NCBI GenBank assembly: GCA_032622095.1
Contig: CP136066.1
Span: 231,636,961 to 231,700,960, forward strand
Source of the DNA: Siphonodentalium dalli
Taxonomy: Eukaryota > Mollusca > Scaphopoda > Gadilida > Siphonodentaliidae
Length of the DNA: 64,000 bases
Direction of reading: 5' to 3'
The notes beneath the pieces were generated by a model. That model had not been told where the DNA came from. It ran no database searches and saw only the letters and a list, made by a program, of their open reading frames with translations. The position numbers were made by a program, and so were the translations under genes. This document shows positions 1-12,100 of this stretch, piece after piece. Each line of letters opens with the position of its first letter. Within the stretch, counting starts at the first letter, position 1.

Positions 1-769
1 ATAATCGATTTCATCAACTGTTAGTTGTATGTTACTTTTAATTGAATTAGTTTATTAGCTTGTAATAATAAACATTACATTTTGCTAAAGTTGATTTGTG
101 ATTAGAAGAACGTGAGAAACTGACACGCCTATTGAATATCGAAGTAACGCTGGGAGAGCATAGTTCTGGGCAATCGCATTTATTGTGCCGGGCAAACAGA
201 TCGCAAATCGGGTACGTCCAAATTTTCTCCTGAAAAATTTTGATTTCAAGAATATTGACGCTTTTGATTAGCTTACCTTCAGAGGAACCCGTTAGTACAT
301 TATCCGTTAATATAATAACTATACAGTAAATATAATAACATCTGTGCAATTGTATGACATGTTTTTCAATTGATTCATAGATCACGATTAAACGCTACAT
401 ATATTTTTTCGCGACAAAAGCACGTGCGGTTGTCAACAAAACTGGAAGATTCCCGGATGGAACATTGCATGACATTGCTGAATACATACTGACAAACATT
501 ATGTTGAACGGGCTGAAGTGAAATAATTAAAAAATTATACTTGATCTGTTGATAGTGAACAACTTCAACTTTCAAGCCATTGGAATCCATGTAATTTGTA
601 AAAAAGGAGGACCATGCAGTTGACCTTCTTCTTCTCTTTAATTATCTATCCATCCATTTAGGATAACCTCTTTCGAGTAAAAATATTGGGGTATGTACAT
701 ATGTACAGTAGCTATATTGATAAAAAATTTGAATAAAAGACTCGGAGACGTGCAGGTCTGACTATCAGT
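1..769. other. Unassigned AT-rich sequence
   Basis: Two short minus-strand ORFs (47-385 and 375-590) lack recognisable motifs and overlap each other. I see no repeat ends or RNA genes. Probably intergenic or 5' flank of the RBM34 locus. Confidence 0.4.
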
Positions 770-1114
770 CTATACATAGTTTCGAGTGTGAATATCTAGA
801 GATCGGTATCTTGCACAGTGTACTAGTAGATGGTGGCACAATATGGTTGAGTAGTGATAGGCATCACAGACATCAGTCGATGCCACAGATGAGGAGAAGT
901 CGTTGAACATCGATGGATCTAGAATGTACTGTAGCTTGACTTCCGTTGGTTTTGAGAAGAAATCAGTGTCGAATATACATTTGTAGCTTTCGGCTAACTT
1001 CGGCATAACACGATCACGAACTGGTTGTACATGTAGGTATGAACAGGTTAACAGAATATGTTGAATAGATTCTTCACCATCATTACATAGCTGGCATGCA
1101 GTCACTGCTTGCAC
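770..1114 (-). pseudogene. Non-LTR retrotransposon fragment, C-terminal zinc-knuckle tail
   Basis: The minus-strand reading gives ACQLCNDGEESIQHILLTCS, the C-x2-C-x7-8-H-x4-C signature found after the reverse transcriptase of many non-LTR retrotransposons. About 100 residues follow before the stop. The reading frame is closed just upstream by TGA (about 1118-1120) and has no ATG, so this is a 5'-truncated, dead copy. RT domain and endonuclease are absent. Confidence 0.6.
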
Positions 1115-1466
1115 TACTCAGAACTCGATCATCAGCTGATCATAGTCTTATGTGTTGGCTTATATGAACATCAAGATTTAAGGTTATCCCTAACATGAGG
1201 ATTGTCGGCAACTTGTGACCTCGGATGATTGGGATCTTGGACGATTGAGTCCTTGAATCAGGACGATTGGGACCTTGAGTCAGGATGATTGGGACCTTGC
1301 TTTTTCAATAAAAAGTATGAAATTTATAGTTTAAAATCAATTTTATTTGGGTAATGGAATTAACAAAGATTATAATTTTATAATGAAAAACAATAACGAT
1401 GATATTTGATAATTACTTAACGAGTAATGAACGAGCATGCTTGTAAGTTGTAACATCTTAAATTAT
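1115..1466. other. Short degenerate GATTGGGACC repeats
   Basis: 1220-1300 holds about four copies of a motif near GACGATTGGGACCTTGA with variants, a small minisatellite. On the minus strand, AATAAA at about 1344-1349 lies about 120 bp past the stop of the ORF at 1467 and could be a polyadenylation signal for it. Nothing else is recognised. Confidence 0.4.
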
Positions 1467-1703
1467 TCATTGCCTTTCTTCTCGTTCTGACGAACCGGGG
1501 CGTAGAGCTTGCCGAGTTTCTTTGTTATCATAACTCTCCCAGAGCTTGAATATCTTGCCCTGCAGCTCTTTCGAGTCGGCTTTCTGTCGACAACTCAGTT
1601 TTCCCTCGCTGACCATCTTGCCCTGAACTGGAATTTCTGATTCCTTTTGATTAAGTAGTGTTAACAGCAGGTACAGTAATGCCCTAATCGACTTCCTAAA
1701 CAC
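1467..1703 (-). CDS. Unrecognised minus-strand ORF, possibly a terminal exon
   Basis: A 78-codon ORF whose C-terminal 50 residues are hydrophilic and K/E/R-rich (for example LQGKIFKLWESYDNKETRQ), unlike the surrounding low-complexity shadows. A possible AATAAA signal lies about 120 bp downstream on the same strand. I do not recognise the family. It could be the last exon of a neighbour overlapping RBM34 head-to-head, a retrocopy, or chance. A TTAA-type MITE end lies immediately upstream (about 1715-1763). Confidence 0.3.
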   Translation of the reverse strand: MFRKSIRALLYLLLTLLNQKESEIPVQGKMVSEGKLSCRQKADSKELQGKIFKLWESYDNKETRQALRPGSSEREERQ

Positions 1704-1714
1704 AGCACTGGCAC

Positions 1715-1763
1715 AGGATATTTAATGCTGCACCAGCGCAGATCCCTTCATGAAAGGGTTAAC
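1715..1763. mobile_element. End of a TTAA-type (piggyBac-like) MITE
   Basis: TTAATGCTGCACCAGCGCAG followed by a CTTCATGAAAGGGTTAA terminus (TTAA at about 1759-1762). This matches, reversed, the CCCTTTCATGA end at 47155 and the AAAGGGTTAA end at 24949. Only this end is present; the partner was lost. Confidence 0.6.
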
Positions 1764-1931
1764 TGTGAAGGTTATTATCTCTTTTGAGTTTCCAGCTTCC
1801 CTATTTCAAAATGATTTCCACAGATGACAGTTATCAAGTTGGAGACATATCAAGTGTCTTATCCGGTCTTTGATAAAAGATTCTACATTACCATTTCATG
1901 ACAGGAGCTTTCTTCTGAATTTTTACGAAAC

Positions 1932-2261
1932 CCCTGTGCCAATGTATTCTCTTGTATATGCGAGTCCACCATATGTCGCCTCGTGTATATAAGAGAATAC
2001 ACTGGCCTAACAAATTTTTTGCTATTTTTTATAATTGTTAAAGAATGTAAGAAAAATGATAAAACTGATATAAAAATTGTTAAAGAATGTAAGAAATACT
2101 GATAAAAAAATATCCAAAATTGTTAAAGAATGTAAGAAAAAATGATAAAAATTGTTAAAGAATATAAGAAAAAATTATAAAAATTGTTATTATAAAAGAA
2201 TGTAAGAAAAATTGATCGACCTATGGTCGACTCATATATAAGAGAATGCATGATACAAGGG
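1932..2261. mobile_element. Hairpin MITE, diverged copy (spacer 1)
   Basis: Begins CCCTGTGCCAATG, has the TATATGCGAGTCC/CATATG hairpin, then AT-rich TTGTTAAAGAATGTAAGA repeats, and ends with the second hairpin arm near ATATAAGAGAATGCAT. Same family as the copies at 27907 and 35185, but diverged and duplicated with the 504-bp unit (second copy 2436-2765). Confidence 0.75.
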
Positions 2262-2435
2262 TCTTTAATGTTATTATTAGTTTATTATCTCTTTTCCAGC
2301 TTCCCTATTTCAAAATGATTTCCACAGATGGCAGTTACAAAGTTGGGGACATATCGAGTGTCTTATCCGGTCTTTGATAAAAGATTCTACATTACCATTT
2401 CATGACAGGAGCTTTCTTCTGAATTTTTACGAAAC

Positions 2436-2765
2436 CCCTGTGCCAATGTATTCTCTTGTATATGCGAGTCCACCATATGTCGCCTCGTGTATATAAGAGA
2501 ATACACTGGCCTAACAAATTTTTTGCTATTTTTTATAATTGTTAAAGAATGTAAGAAAAATGATAAAACTGATATAAAAATTGTTAAAGAATGTAAGAAA
2601 TACTGATAAAAAAATATCCAAAATTGTTAAAGAATGTAAGAAAAAATGATAAAAATTGTTAAAGAATATAAGAAAAAATTATAAAAATTGTTATTATAAA
2701 AGAATGTAAGAAAAATTGATCGACCTATGGTCGACTCATATATAAGAGAATGCATGATACAAGGG
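2436..2765. mobile_element. Hairpin MITE, diverged copy (spacer 2)
   Basis: Near-identical to the copy at 1932, shifted by 504 bp. It was carried along by the tandem duplication, not by a second insertion. Confidence 0.75.
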
Positions 2766-2818
2766 TCTTTAATGTTATTATTAGTTTATTATCTCTTTTC
2801 CAGCTTCCCTATTTCAAA

Positions 2819-3160
2819 ATGATTTCCACAGATGGCAGTTACAAAGTTGGGGACATATCGAGTGTCTTAACAGGGGTGGATTGCACCAAAAAGAAACGCA
2901 AAAGAAAGCTCCTGAACACAGTTGATGACAAAGAGAAGGGGTGTGATAAGCAAAATGAGAAACTGTTCAACCTATTTAGTATGCCACCAGCAAAATCTTC
3001 AAAAAAGGAGCCGTCAGCCAAATCTTCAAAAAAGGACAAGTCCGCTCATCATGCTGCTAAAACTGTTCAGGATATTGTTCCAGAGAAAGGTGCTGACAAA
3101 ACAACAAAAACAGATCATGTTAAAGACCAGCATGTTACATTTGTAGAGACCCCTGATATC
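2819..3160 (+). CDS. RBM34: RBM34 first coding exon
   Basis: Encodes residues 1-114 from MISTDGSYKVG to VETPDI and ends at a GTGAGT donor (3161), phase 0. The ATG at 2819 was chosen because the sequence just upstream, TTATCTCTTTTCCAG (2789-2803), looks like a 3' splice site; a 5' UTR exon probably lies upstream, and the next in-frame ATG (2750) is inside a MITE. Lys/Ser-rich (repeated AKSSKK) and probably disordered. The first 17 codons are also present in two upstream partial copies (ATGs at 1811 and 2315), which stop after SVLSGL. Confidence 0.8.
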
Positions 3161-6100
3161 GTGAGTATTTTGATAATACCTACAGTTTTTTTATGTTTAC
3201 CCATACCATAGTATGGTAAACATAGTGTCGTTGTCCGGATTGACCACTCGTCGTTAGTCCGTCCGTCTGTCTGTCTGTAGACACTTTACGCATGGTGCGA
3301 TAACTGAAATATTTTCTATCTGATTGGAACCAAATTTGGTATGTGAGTTTCTCGGCCCAAAATACAGATCGAGTTCGAATATGGGTTTTATCGGACTTTT
3401 TTTTACGGAATTATGGCCCTTTTTTTTTACTTATTCTATGATAACTAAAAATAAAATTTTCTGATCAGAACCAAATTGGTATGTCAGTTACTCCACCTAA
3501 AATACAGTTCGAGTTCGAATATGGGTTTGATCAGATTATTAGTGATGTTCCGATAATGAAAAAGCTTATCGGACCGATTTCCGATAACTGGAGGCACAAT
3601 CGGCCAATTTCCGATTCCGATTCCGATGTTTATATATATTGTGCGTTTGTTCCTATAATGGACTTATATACACCCAATGCACTCCATATCCCGCATAGTT
3701 TCAAAGCCAAATACATCAAAGAAATATATACACACTGTCGTGACAGTATTTCTGCCGACGTCGGTTGTGTGCTTCCTTTGATGTATACCGGTAGTTGTTT
3801 TGACAAAGAGATCAAAGGTGCCGACTCAGAGTAACGTTAAGACCATGGATGTGTGGAACAATTGCATGCGGAGTAAAAGTCTTGATTGTATACTTGTAAG
3901 TTGCAACAATGTATGGAATGGCGATGATTATTAACTAAATTTTGATTGATGGATAATAATTGCTGTCATATTTGTCTGAGATTTCCCAAGTTTTCATTGG
4001 TCACACCTTTTATCTTTTAACAACTCAGAAGCTTTTATAGTTCCGCCTGCTCAATTTTGGTTTCGCAAGTTCAACGTGGAGCTAAGCGTATTTCATAGCA
4101 TACAGCACTGCTCAAATTAAGCGACCTGTTTTAACGAGGTGTATATGCGTTAATACCGCGGTGCAATACCGCGACATACCGCCGATTTGCGGTTGCACTA
4201 CCACGCGCGTACCGCGGTACCACCGCGACGTTCACAGTACCACCGCACTACCAGCGGTAACGAATGTTGGTAGCGCGGTGGCACGCGGTAATCCACCGCA
4301 CAAACGCGGTGACATTACCGCTACGCGGTAGCATTTTTGTAACGAGGTTAATGACGGGATTCGATGGCTGACCGTCAATCTTCCAAAAATAGGACGGCCG
4401 TTCTCACGATCTCCGTCCATGTTTGTGTACCGTGAAGTGTATTAGGCCTAAAAAAAAATTATCCGTGTTTCTGCTAACCCGACCGACCCATGTTCAAAAC
4501 CCCCGACCCTAATTTTTGCCGAACGTAATTTTATTTTTTTCCTGGACCACGGTGATTTCTTTGCATTTGTCTTTCCAAATATGCAAAATTATCTTGTATT
4601 TTCTATTACTTGCAGTCATTAATTTAATTCAATGAGTCATTAGCCTAATTAACTGTGAAAATCGTGTTCACAAAACCCATCAAACCGGAGTTAATTGGAA
4701 ACAAAATTCAAAAAATGCGAATTTACGGACTACGTCGAAAATAGGGAACATTAACAAACATAAAACGATGTCTTTTGGTCCATGTTTGAGCCTATATAGA
4801 CCTTTATTAACTTTGATATGTGAAGGGGTGTTGGTTAATATAACTTAAATGAGCTGGGACATATATGACAAGTGATTGTTTCTAATTTTGTTCAAAATAA
4901 AATATTGTTTAAACTAAGACTTAACTGAATGTTTCATAGAATTTCTCAACATTCTGCCGATAAATATGAGTGATTGTTAGCCAGTAAAAGGTGTAACACA
5001 AGTATGGATGCATAACATTGAGCATTTGTGGGAGGGTGGGAATTTTTTTGGCAGGTCTAACTACTCACTTATATCAGGTCTAAATACTCACTTATATCAA
5101 GATCATACATGTACATATATTAGAACTATTAATTTTAATATAACAATTACTACTACTAACTACTACTATATTAGAATATAGAATATCACATAGCAGCATT
5201 CATGGCTCATAATATTTAACACAGTTGTTTTAAGATCACCATGTACCTCTTGTGTTTGCGAACTCCAGTGGCACGGTGACTTCTTAATCTGAATCTGATT
5301 TTTGCAGGGGGGGGGGGTTGGAAAAAACATTTCAGGCACGTATGGCATTTTTTGGAATGTCAGCTAGCTAAATGGCACCACTTTGCCCAGATGATCATCA
5401 ATTGTATGGTGTCGCAGTTACACGTGAAACCCTGGAATGTGCCTCGCCGATTGAATCACAATATTATGCCTCTGGAATAGGAGCTGATCGATGCGTCCGT
5501 TGTGGGGAATTGGGTGGGGAAATAAAATTGTCTCTAAGGCAAATGTACAAGGTTGTGACACCCATTTGTCCTAATTGTCAAGAAGATGGGTTGCAGTCAG
5601 TTGTAGCAAGGAAATATTCAAATTGAATACATATATGTTATCACCATGTGTTGTGCATTTCCCAGATCCATATTCAAGCTTCTCTGGTTGCAGGACATGA
5701 ATACCTATCTCGGGAACACGCAATGTGGTGATAACCTATATGTATGTAATTTGTCTTACAATTCATGCAAAAGCCTATTGTCTAAAAAGTAGTATCTTAT
5801 AAGTGCGTATATAGATAATTCACCGCACAGTTAACGTTGTGTTGCCTGATGATTGAAATAATCATACACACTATATCAAAATAATACTTCTTTTGTGAAA
5901 TAATATTTCTTTTGTGAAATGCAACCAATTTTATTTAGTGTTTTCGACATTTTCATCACAAACGACTCAATTGAATGGATATATATAATAGCTGTTTTAG
6001 CCCGACTAGACTAAACCTGACTAGAAAGAGAAGCATGATTCTTAATAAGCCGATTCGCTGTAGAAATGCTGCATTTTGATTCTCACAAAACATTATGGTT

Positions 6101-9100
6101 GTTAAAGTCGACGTCGCGAAAATTCTCAATATATGTTCATTTATTCATATTTGTATCAAGTTATGCACACTTATTTAAGAAAACAATCCCCCGCTGTCTG
6201 AAAGATACGAGTGTTTACGACTGTGTGTGTCTGGGTGATAGCCTGATGCCTCACCTCATTATCTATTTTGACGGAAACAGTTATTTGCGAGAAAGCGTGT
6301 GACGTACTTAAGGACCTTGGGTATTTCCCACAATGGCTGACACTGACAGAAACATTTTTTTGCGATCTGATTGTTCCTCGTCTGATTCGTCAGAAGACAC
6401 TTTAAATTTGACAACGGGAGCGTACATGCACGAGCCGGAATTACCACAAAATTACCATGGTGTGAGACCACCAAACGATCCAGACCTTGGATGGCGAAGA
6501 GATGAAAATCGCGTACGAAAATGGTGAGTCACTGAGCGTCTCTTATTAAAAATATCGCGGTCACTGGCAAAACATGTGAAAATAAAATTGATGTAAATAC
6601 TAGCTAAAACCCCGTTTATACGAGCGGACATGTGTAATAATCATTACGCATGCTCAATACATCGAAATATGAAATATAATTAAAGGAAAATTGTGTGTCT
6701 GCCGAAATGTTAGTCTAAAAATATACCAGTAGTATTTTTTTTTTACTAAAAATGTCAATTTTTTGATGTATTGAAATTCTGGACTCGACCACTGCCAGTC
6801 CATGGCTGCTCACGGATTGACATTGGATTCAGCTATTAGTATCAGTACTATGACAATCAGAGACAGTGTTTGCACTGGCTAAAATAATAATTTGCCAAAA
6901 ATTAGCTAACTCTTGATTTGTGACATTGTCCAAGAAAAAAAAAGTGTCTTGAAAGTTGAATATTCAACATGTTATTGTTAATTGTTATCTCGACACATCT
7001 TGAGATCCTGACATGCGCATCTCAAGCTCTGAACATATTACTAGTATCTCGCGATATTATCTTGAGATCTCTGCATATTTTCTTGAGATCTTGCCGTATG
7101 ATCTCGAGAAAATATGTTAATATCTCAAGATTCTTTTCTCGAAATCTCGAGAGAGTCGAGATAATATCTTGGTGTGGATATTTTCTATAACAGTATATGG
7201 TACATTGTATATCATTTTGAAGACAGATTCATTGTGGTCCAAGTGAGATGATTATATTCATGGGTTCACATGACTGTCGGGGTACTATACATGTACATGT
7301 AGTATGTCTTTTGAATGAAAATCTGTTACGGTACTGGTATAGAAGAGCAACAGGAGGCATCTCGGATTCTCGGTCCAAAACAGCATCAACCCAACCAATT
7401 TCCCAAGCTGTTGTGGACTGGGAAAACTTGGTCTATACATGCTATTTCTGAATATATAGTCATGAAACGGAAAGAAATTAACTTTCCAAGAAAAGTTGTT
7501 TGAGTCAGTATTTGGGGCAGGAGAAAGATACCCGGGTTTATTATCGCCCCCACTCCCCAACCGAGCAGCTACTTATGACAAAAATGAATTTATTATTTTA
7601 TAAGTTGCTTATTTTGCTTCATACACTCATGAAAAGGCGAGAGATACTCAAGCCTCGGTATCCCCCCCTCCCACCCCAAACCCTGACTCAATGAAATTTT
7701 TCTCGATTAATTTTAATTTCTCGCCATATATATTTCATGACTATATAAAGCGATATACCGGTAAATGTAAGTGATAAATAATAAGATATTTTTGTCTCAT
7801 ATGCAGCTGCTGGTTTCTTTTGGGGGGGGGGGGGGGGGGGGAGGGATATTCAGGCCTGTGTAATTTCTCCCAACCCAAATCCTGACTCAATCAAAATTTT
7901 AATGGATATATAGCATTATAGGGCAATATAAGCAATAAAATAATTAGTTTATTTTTGGCATATACTCTTATGTAGATGCTGGGTGTGGGGGATATTCAGA
8001 CCTGGGTATCTAATTCCCCCCTCTCCACCCAAACCCTGACTCAAACAGCTTGTAACATGTTAATTTATCGCCATTTAATGACTATAACATAAAAATAAAT
8101 AAGCAATAAATTAATACGTGTACATTTATATTTTGTCGTATGTTGAATTCTCGGTGGGTGTGAGCATTTGACAGACTGAAAATAGTAAAAAGGGGGGATG
8201 CACTGGGGGAAATATCATGTACACCAGGTAAACAAACTACTATAGTATAAGCTGTGAATCTTTAAAACAGGATATTAACAAAACTGGATAATGAAATAGA
8301 TACCTGGTAAACAATTCAGCAGGTATAACTTCTGATAACAAATTTGTGCGGAACTTATCCAAGATGCATGTATCCATGAGAACAAGTGGACGGACAGACG
8401 CATGCCCACTGTCATTCATCAGAACATACAGCAATGACCTAAACATTCAACCCCTTAACCACAGCAGAACTGTGGGTAACTTTTCAGGATTTAGTCCGAA
8501 ATATGACTTGTTGCCTTCATGAGAGCTTTCCGATGAATTTCCACAAGCCATATTTCAAACTGAATCCTGAAACTATACCTATAATTCTGATGTGGTTAAG
8601 GGGTCGATTATTTAGGGCATTACTGTATGTCGAGTTTGTTACAAATTTGTCAAAGTTTGCATCAACAAAATTGAGGAATTGAATGTTAACTCTGAGTTGT
8701 TCCATAATAAATGTATTTCCCTTGTCATTTCAGGTGTTCATGCACCTATGTATGTGATGGAGACTACAATGTACCTGTGAGTGCAGATGTTGCCATGAGA
8801 TTGAACAAGTTGAGACCAAGCTAAAGGAAGTGACAAAAGCGATTTCATAGGAAGAAGGACACTTCAAGTGGATCACAGAGACTGTCCCATTCAGGAGTGT
8901 GTGCCTGGACCCATGGCTACTTGAAGTTGCATGGTTAGGATACCAGCAACAGTATAGTCATCCGTTTAATGGACCTCTGCACAACAAATACAGGCATATC
9001 GCATAGACAGTTTATTCGGTGGTGCTATGGCTACCATGGTTTGCATATAAACTGCAGACCTCTTCCATCGTGTGTTGTGAATGGCATCAGTAATTTCAGT

Positions 9101-12100
9101 ATGCTTTCCCAAATGATGGTGGAAATTACAGGGGCTTTCGTTTGCCCGAGCTGGAGAAATGCATGAATAAATGAATGAAATCTTAATAGTTTGTTACAAT
9201 GTATCTCCCTAATCTTCATCTCCCATATATGACTGAAAATAATTTCATTCATTTGATAACGTTTGACTCTGGAATGGCCAAATTGTTTGATATTTAACTT
9301 TGTTTTTATTTAAAAAAAAAATATTTTCAAGTGACAAATTTCCCCTCACTTTTCATAGTTTGATCCTGAAATTGCCAGAAAAATGTTTTTTTTTATAATT
9401 CCCTTTTTTTTTTAATTAAAATATATATTTTTTCCAAGCGACATATTTTTTTAATCACACAATTGATTATTTGATCCTGAAATGGCGAGAAAAATGACTT
9501 GAGATTTAAATTTGTTTTTATTTAATTTCATTCTTTCAAATGTCCAGGTCTGGATAGCTACCCACAACCCAGCACCTACATGACAAAAAACTGTCTCATG
9601 GTTTCATTGCTTATTTTGCTTTATAAAGTCATGAAACGAAGATTCCAGAACATGATGTAGCCTCCCCCCCCCCCCCCCCCCACCACCCCCCCCCCCCCCC
9701 CAACACCAGCACCTACTTGAGAAAAATCATGGTTTTATTGCTTATTTTGCTTTATATAGTCACGAAACAATGAGAAATTAACTTCTTCCGAGAAAATGTT
9801 GTTTGAGTCAGGGTTTGGGTGGGGGTAAGATATCCAGGCTAGGAAGGGAAGAAGTCCAGGACCTACATGACAAAAAATCATCTTGGGGGTTTTATTGATT
9901 ATTTTGCTTTATAGTCATGAAATGGCAAGAAATAGACTTCTCATGAGAAGGTGATGTATGGAACTAATCTGCATAAAATGATAAAATAATGATTTTGGTT
10001 CACTATTTTCAGTAAAGCAAACGTTTTTTATGGTCGTTATTGTTGTCACATTTTTGTATATTATAATAAAAAAGTATGAGTCAGAGGAAAATTGGAAAAA
10101 AAAACTTGAACCCCATACAATGCAGAGGATGCGGCCCATTTTGGGAGGGGCTGGTGTGTTTACCCTGAACATAGATATTATATTATTCAGCGTAATAACA
10201 CTCCAGTATTTACTTTTTCAACTCAACGAATGGAAGAAGCCATGGTATACTGTATAGATCTGTATTTCACTGTTTGATCATATTAAAATCATTTTCACAA
10301 AGATGATACATGCAGATACGTAGACAGCATAGCCACCCAAGAAGCCCTTCTGATAGTTCAGCCAGAAACGTAATTAGTACTCTTCTTGTGGGACTTGAAA
10401 GCAGAAATCTGCGAAAGCGGTCATATCAACAATAGGTTGAAAGTTAATAAATTTCGAAGTTCCCGTGGACCTACATGTAGATCATGCCACGAATACCTAC
10501 TCCAGCGGCACGGGAGTAGAGATTCATGGCATGATCTGCTGTCGTCCTATTCTGACAGTCACAGTGACACACGAACTTCGTCCAAATATGTACGAATTTA
10601 CTCCGGATTTTTTTGGCCACGCGAATAATTCATATCGTATTATTCAATATTTTATTACACACATAAATACATTCCGAATTCACGATTTCCAACGAAAACG
10701 AAACATGTTTGTGAACTAAAACAAAACCACGCAGAAACCGATTTCGATAACACAATGTCAACAGAATGCCGCAAGGTGATTAATGACGTCACGGGTCAAA
10801 AATAAATTACACCCTATCTGCAGTTCGCGTTTACTGCTGTGCGCATGCCAGGGGGGTTTCCTGGAATGCGAATCGATAGCGGCTAATCTTGGGACGATTA
10901 ATTTCGTTCTCAGAACGACTCTGTTGGTCTAATAAGCGGGGAAATGGGTAAAATATGAACTTCGCGACGGCGACTTTAAGGCCTGACATAAATTAGTTCT
11001 ATTATGTCAATTGGCCAATTAATCATATTTTGTTTACAAGCAAAGATTCTCTCCACAACTAATGCACAGTCACTGCTGCCATCCAGGGTATGACTTGTTA
11101 ACATGTAGGATACAAGATCGGAAACTGCCTAAGCATTTTGGGTGTACATGTATTTGAGAAATAGCTGAATTGTAAGATTATATACATGAATATTATTACT
11201 TCAACAGAAATTTTCACTGTATGAAACCTACAAATTGTAAAATTAAGCCAATTTGTAATGGGGGCCTTTTATATGTAAATGTCTTAATACATATATTTTA
11301 ATACTGAATAAAATTATTCGACATCCATCCATTCTATACCCTGTATTATAGGCTGTATACATTATCCAATTATCTAGATATCCACTCTCAATGTTTGTCA
11401 AAATGTTCCTTCCCTTTATTTAGGAATACAATTTAAGACTGTATATGACCACTGGGTTGTCCAAATAGCATAAATACAGCTTGGAACCTGTGATCGGGGT
11501 GTGAGCAAAAAATAAAATTAAAAAAAAAAAAAAATTAAATCCCTACCTACCTACCCTACCATGGCGAGGTCCCGTTAGCAGAAACACGGTATAATTTTTT
11601 TTAGGCCTTATTAAAATATTGAAATAGATGAAAACCGAGTATCGGGAAATATGCCCATTATAACGGGCTTCCAGATTAAGTAAAGGTAAGTATAAGTTAC
11701 TTTGATAAAGTCATTTTTCAATTAATGTGAATATTAAAATATTACAATAACATTTCTAGTCTCGTTTTATTGCCTAAAATTCCCATAAATGACACTATTT
11801 GTAATCAGTGTTGGTTATCGGGAAGGGAACAAATGATTTCGGCCATTTTAGACAGCTCGATAAATCCCGTATCTACAGTTTATATCAATGTTCAGATGTA
11901 CGTGATCCCTAAATTGAATGATAACGACCACTATTTAAATAGTCCCCAGAATAAATATCGTTATTAACTTTATTGACATTCATTAACTGCAAATCACAAA
12001 CACCATTTGTTCGTATACAGCGGGAATTATTGTCTTAGCAATATTAAAAAGACACAACGTGGAACTCCCGTATATCCAGGAAAAAACACATTATGGCAAA

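Larger units (their letters stand above)
1772..2868 (+). repeat. Tandem array, 504-bp period, repeating the RBM34 start exon
   Basis: Three copies of the start-exon segment (1772-1860, 2276-2364, 2780-2868) have ATGs at 1811, 2315 and 2819, exactly 504 bp apart. They are separated by two near-identical spacers (1861-2275 and 2365-2779). Copies 2 and 3 are almost identical; copy 1 is more divergent (DDSYQV instead of DGSYKV). Copies 1 and 2 run into TCCGGTCTTTGA and stop after SVLSGL, so they are truncated exon copies. Each spacer carries one hairpin MITE. Confidence 0.9.
6333..9174 (+). pseudogene. P2RX7-C-domain protein, two-exon pseudogene inside a transposon
   Basis: Exon 1 (6333-6523) encodes MADTDRNIFLRSDCSSSDSS through GWRRDENRVRK and ends at GTGAGT in phase 2. 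Exon 2 starts at 8734 after TTTCAG, restoring W then CSCTY. Shifting frame gives ECRCCHEIEQVETKLKE, then FRSVCLDPWLLEVAWLGYQ, RQFIRWCYGYHG, LPSCVVN and finally NDGGNYRGFRLPELEKC with a stop at 9172. These blocks (WCxC, ECxCC, CLDPWVLEVA, YRxFIRW, LPSCVV, YxGF) are those of the cysteine-rich intracellular domain of P2X7 receptors, which also occurs alone in many invertebrate proteins. Damage seen: frameshift between WCSCTY and ECRCC, TAG at 8848, frameshift near 9004, frameshift near 9085. The channel part is absent, as in stand-alone forms. Confidence 0.75.

Noticed and set aside
2750-2818. RBM34 start at the upstream in-frame ATG (2750)
   Set aside because: That stretch is the end of a hairpin MITE and is followed by a good splice acceptor before the ATG at 2819.
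4232-4420. ORF across the GCGGTA array (also 13588-13863)
   Set aside because: Created by the subterminal repeats; no protein motif and the same happens at the opposite end.
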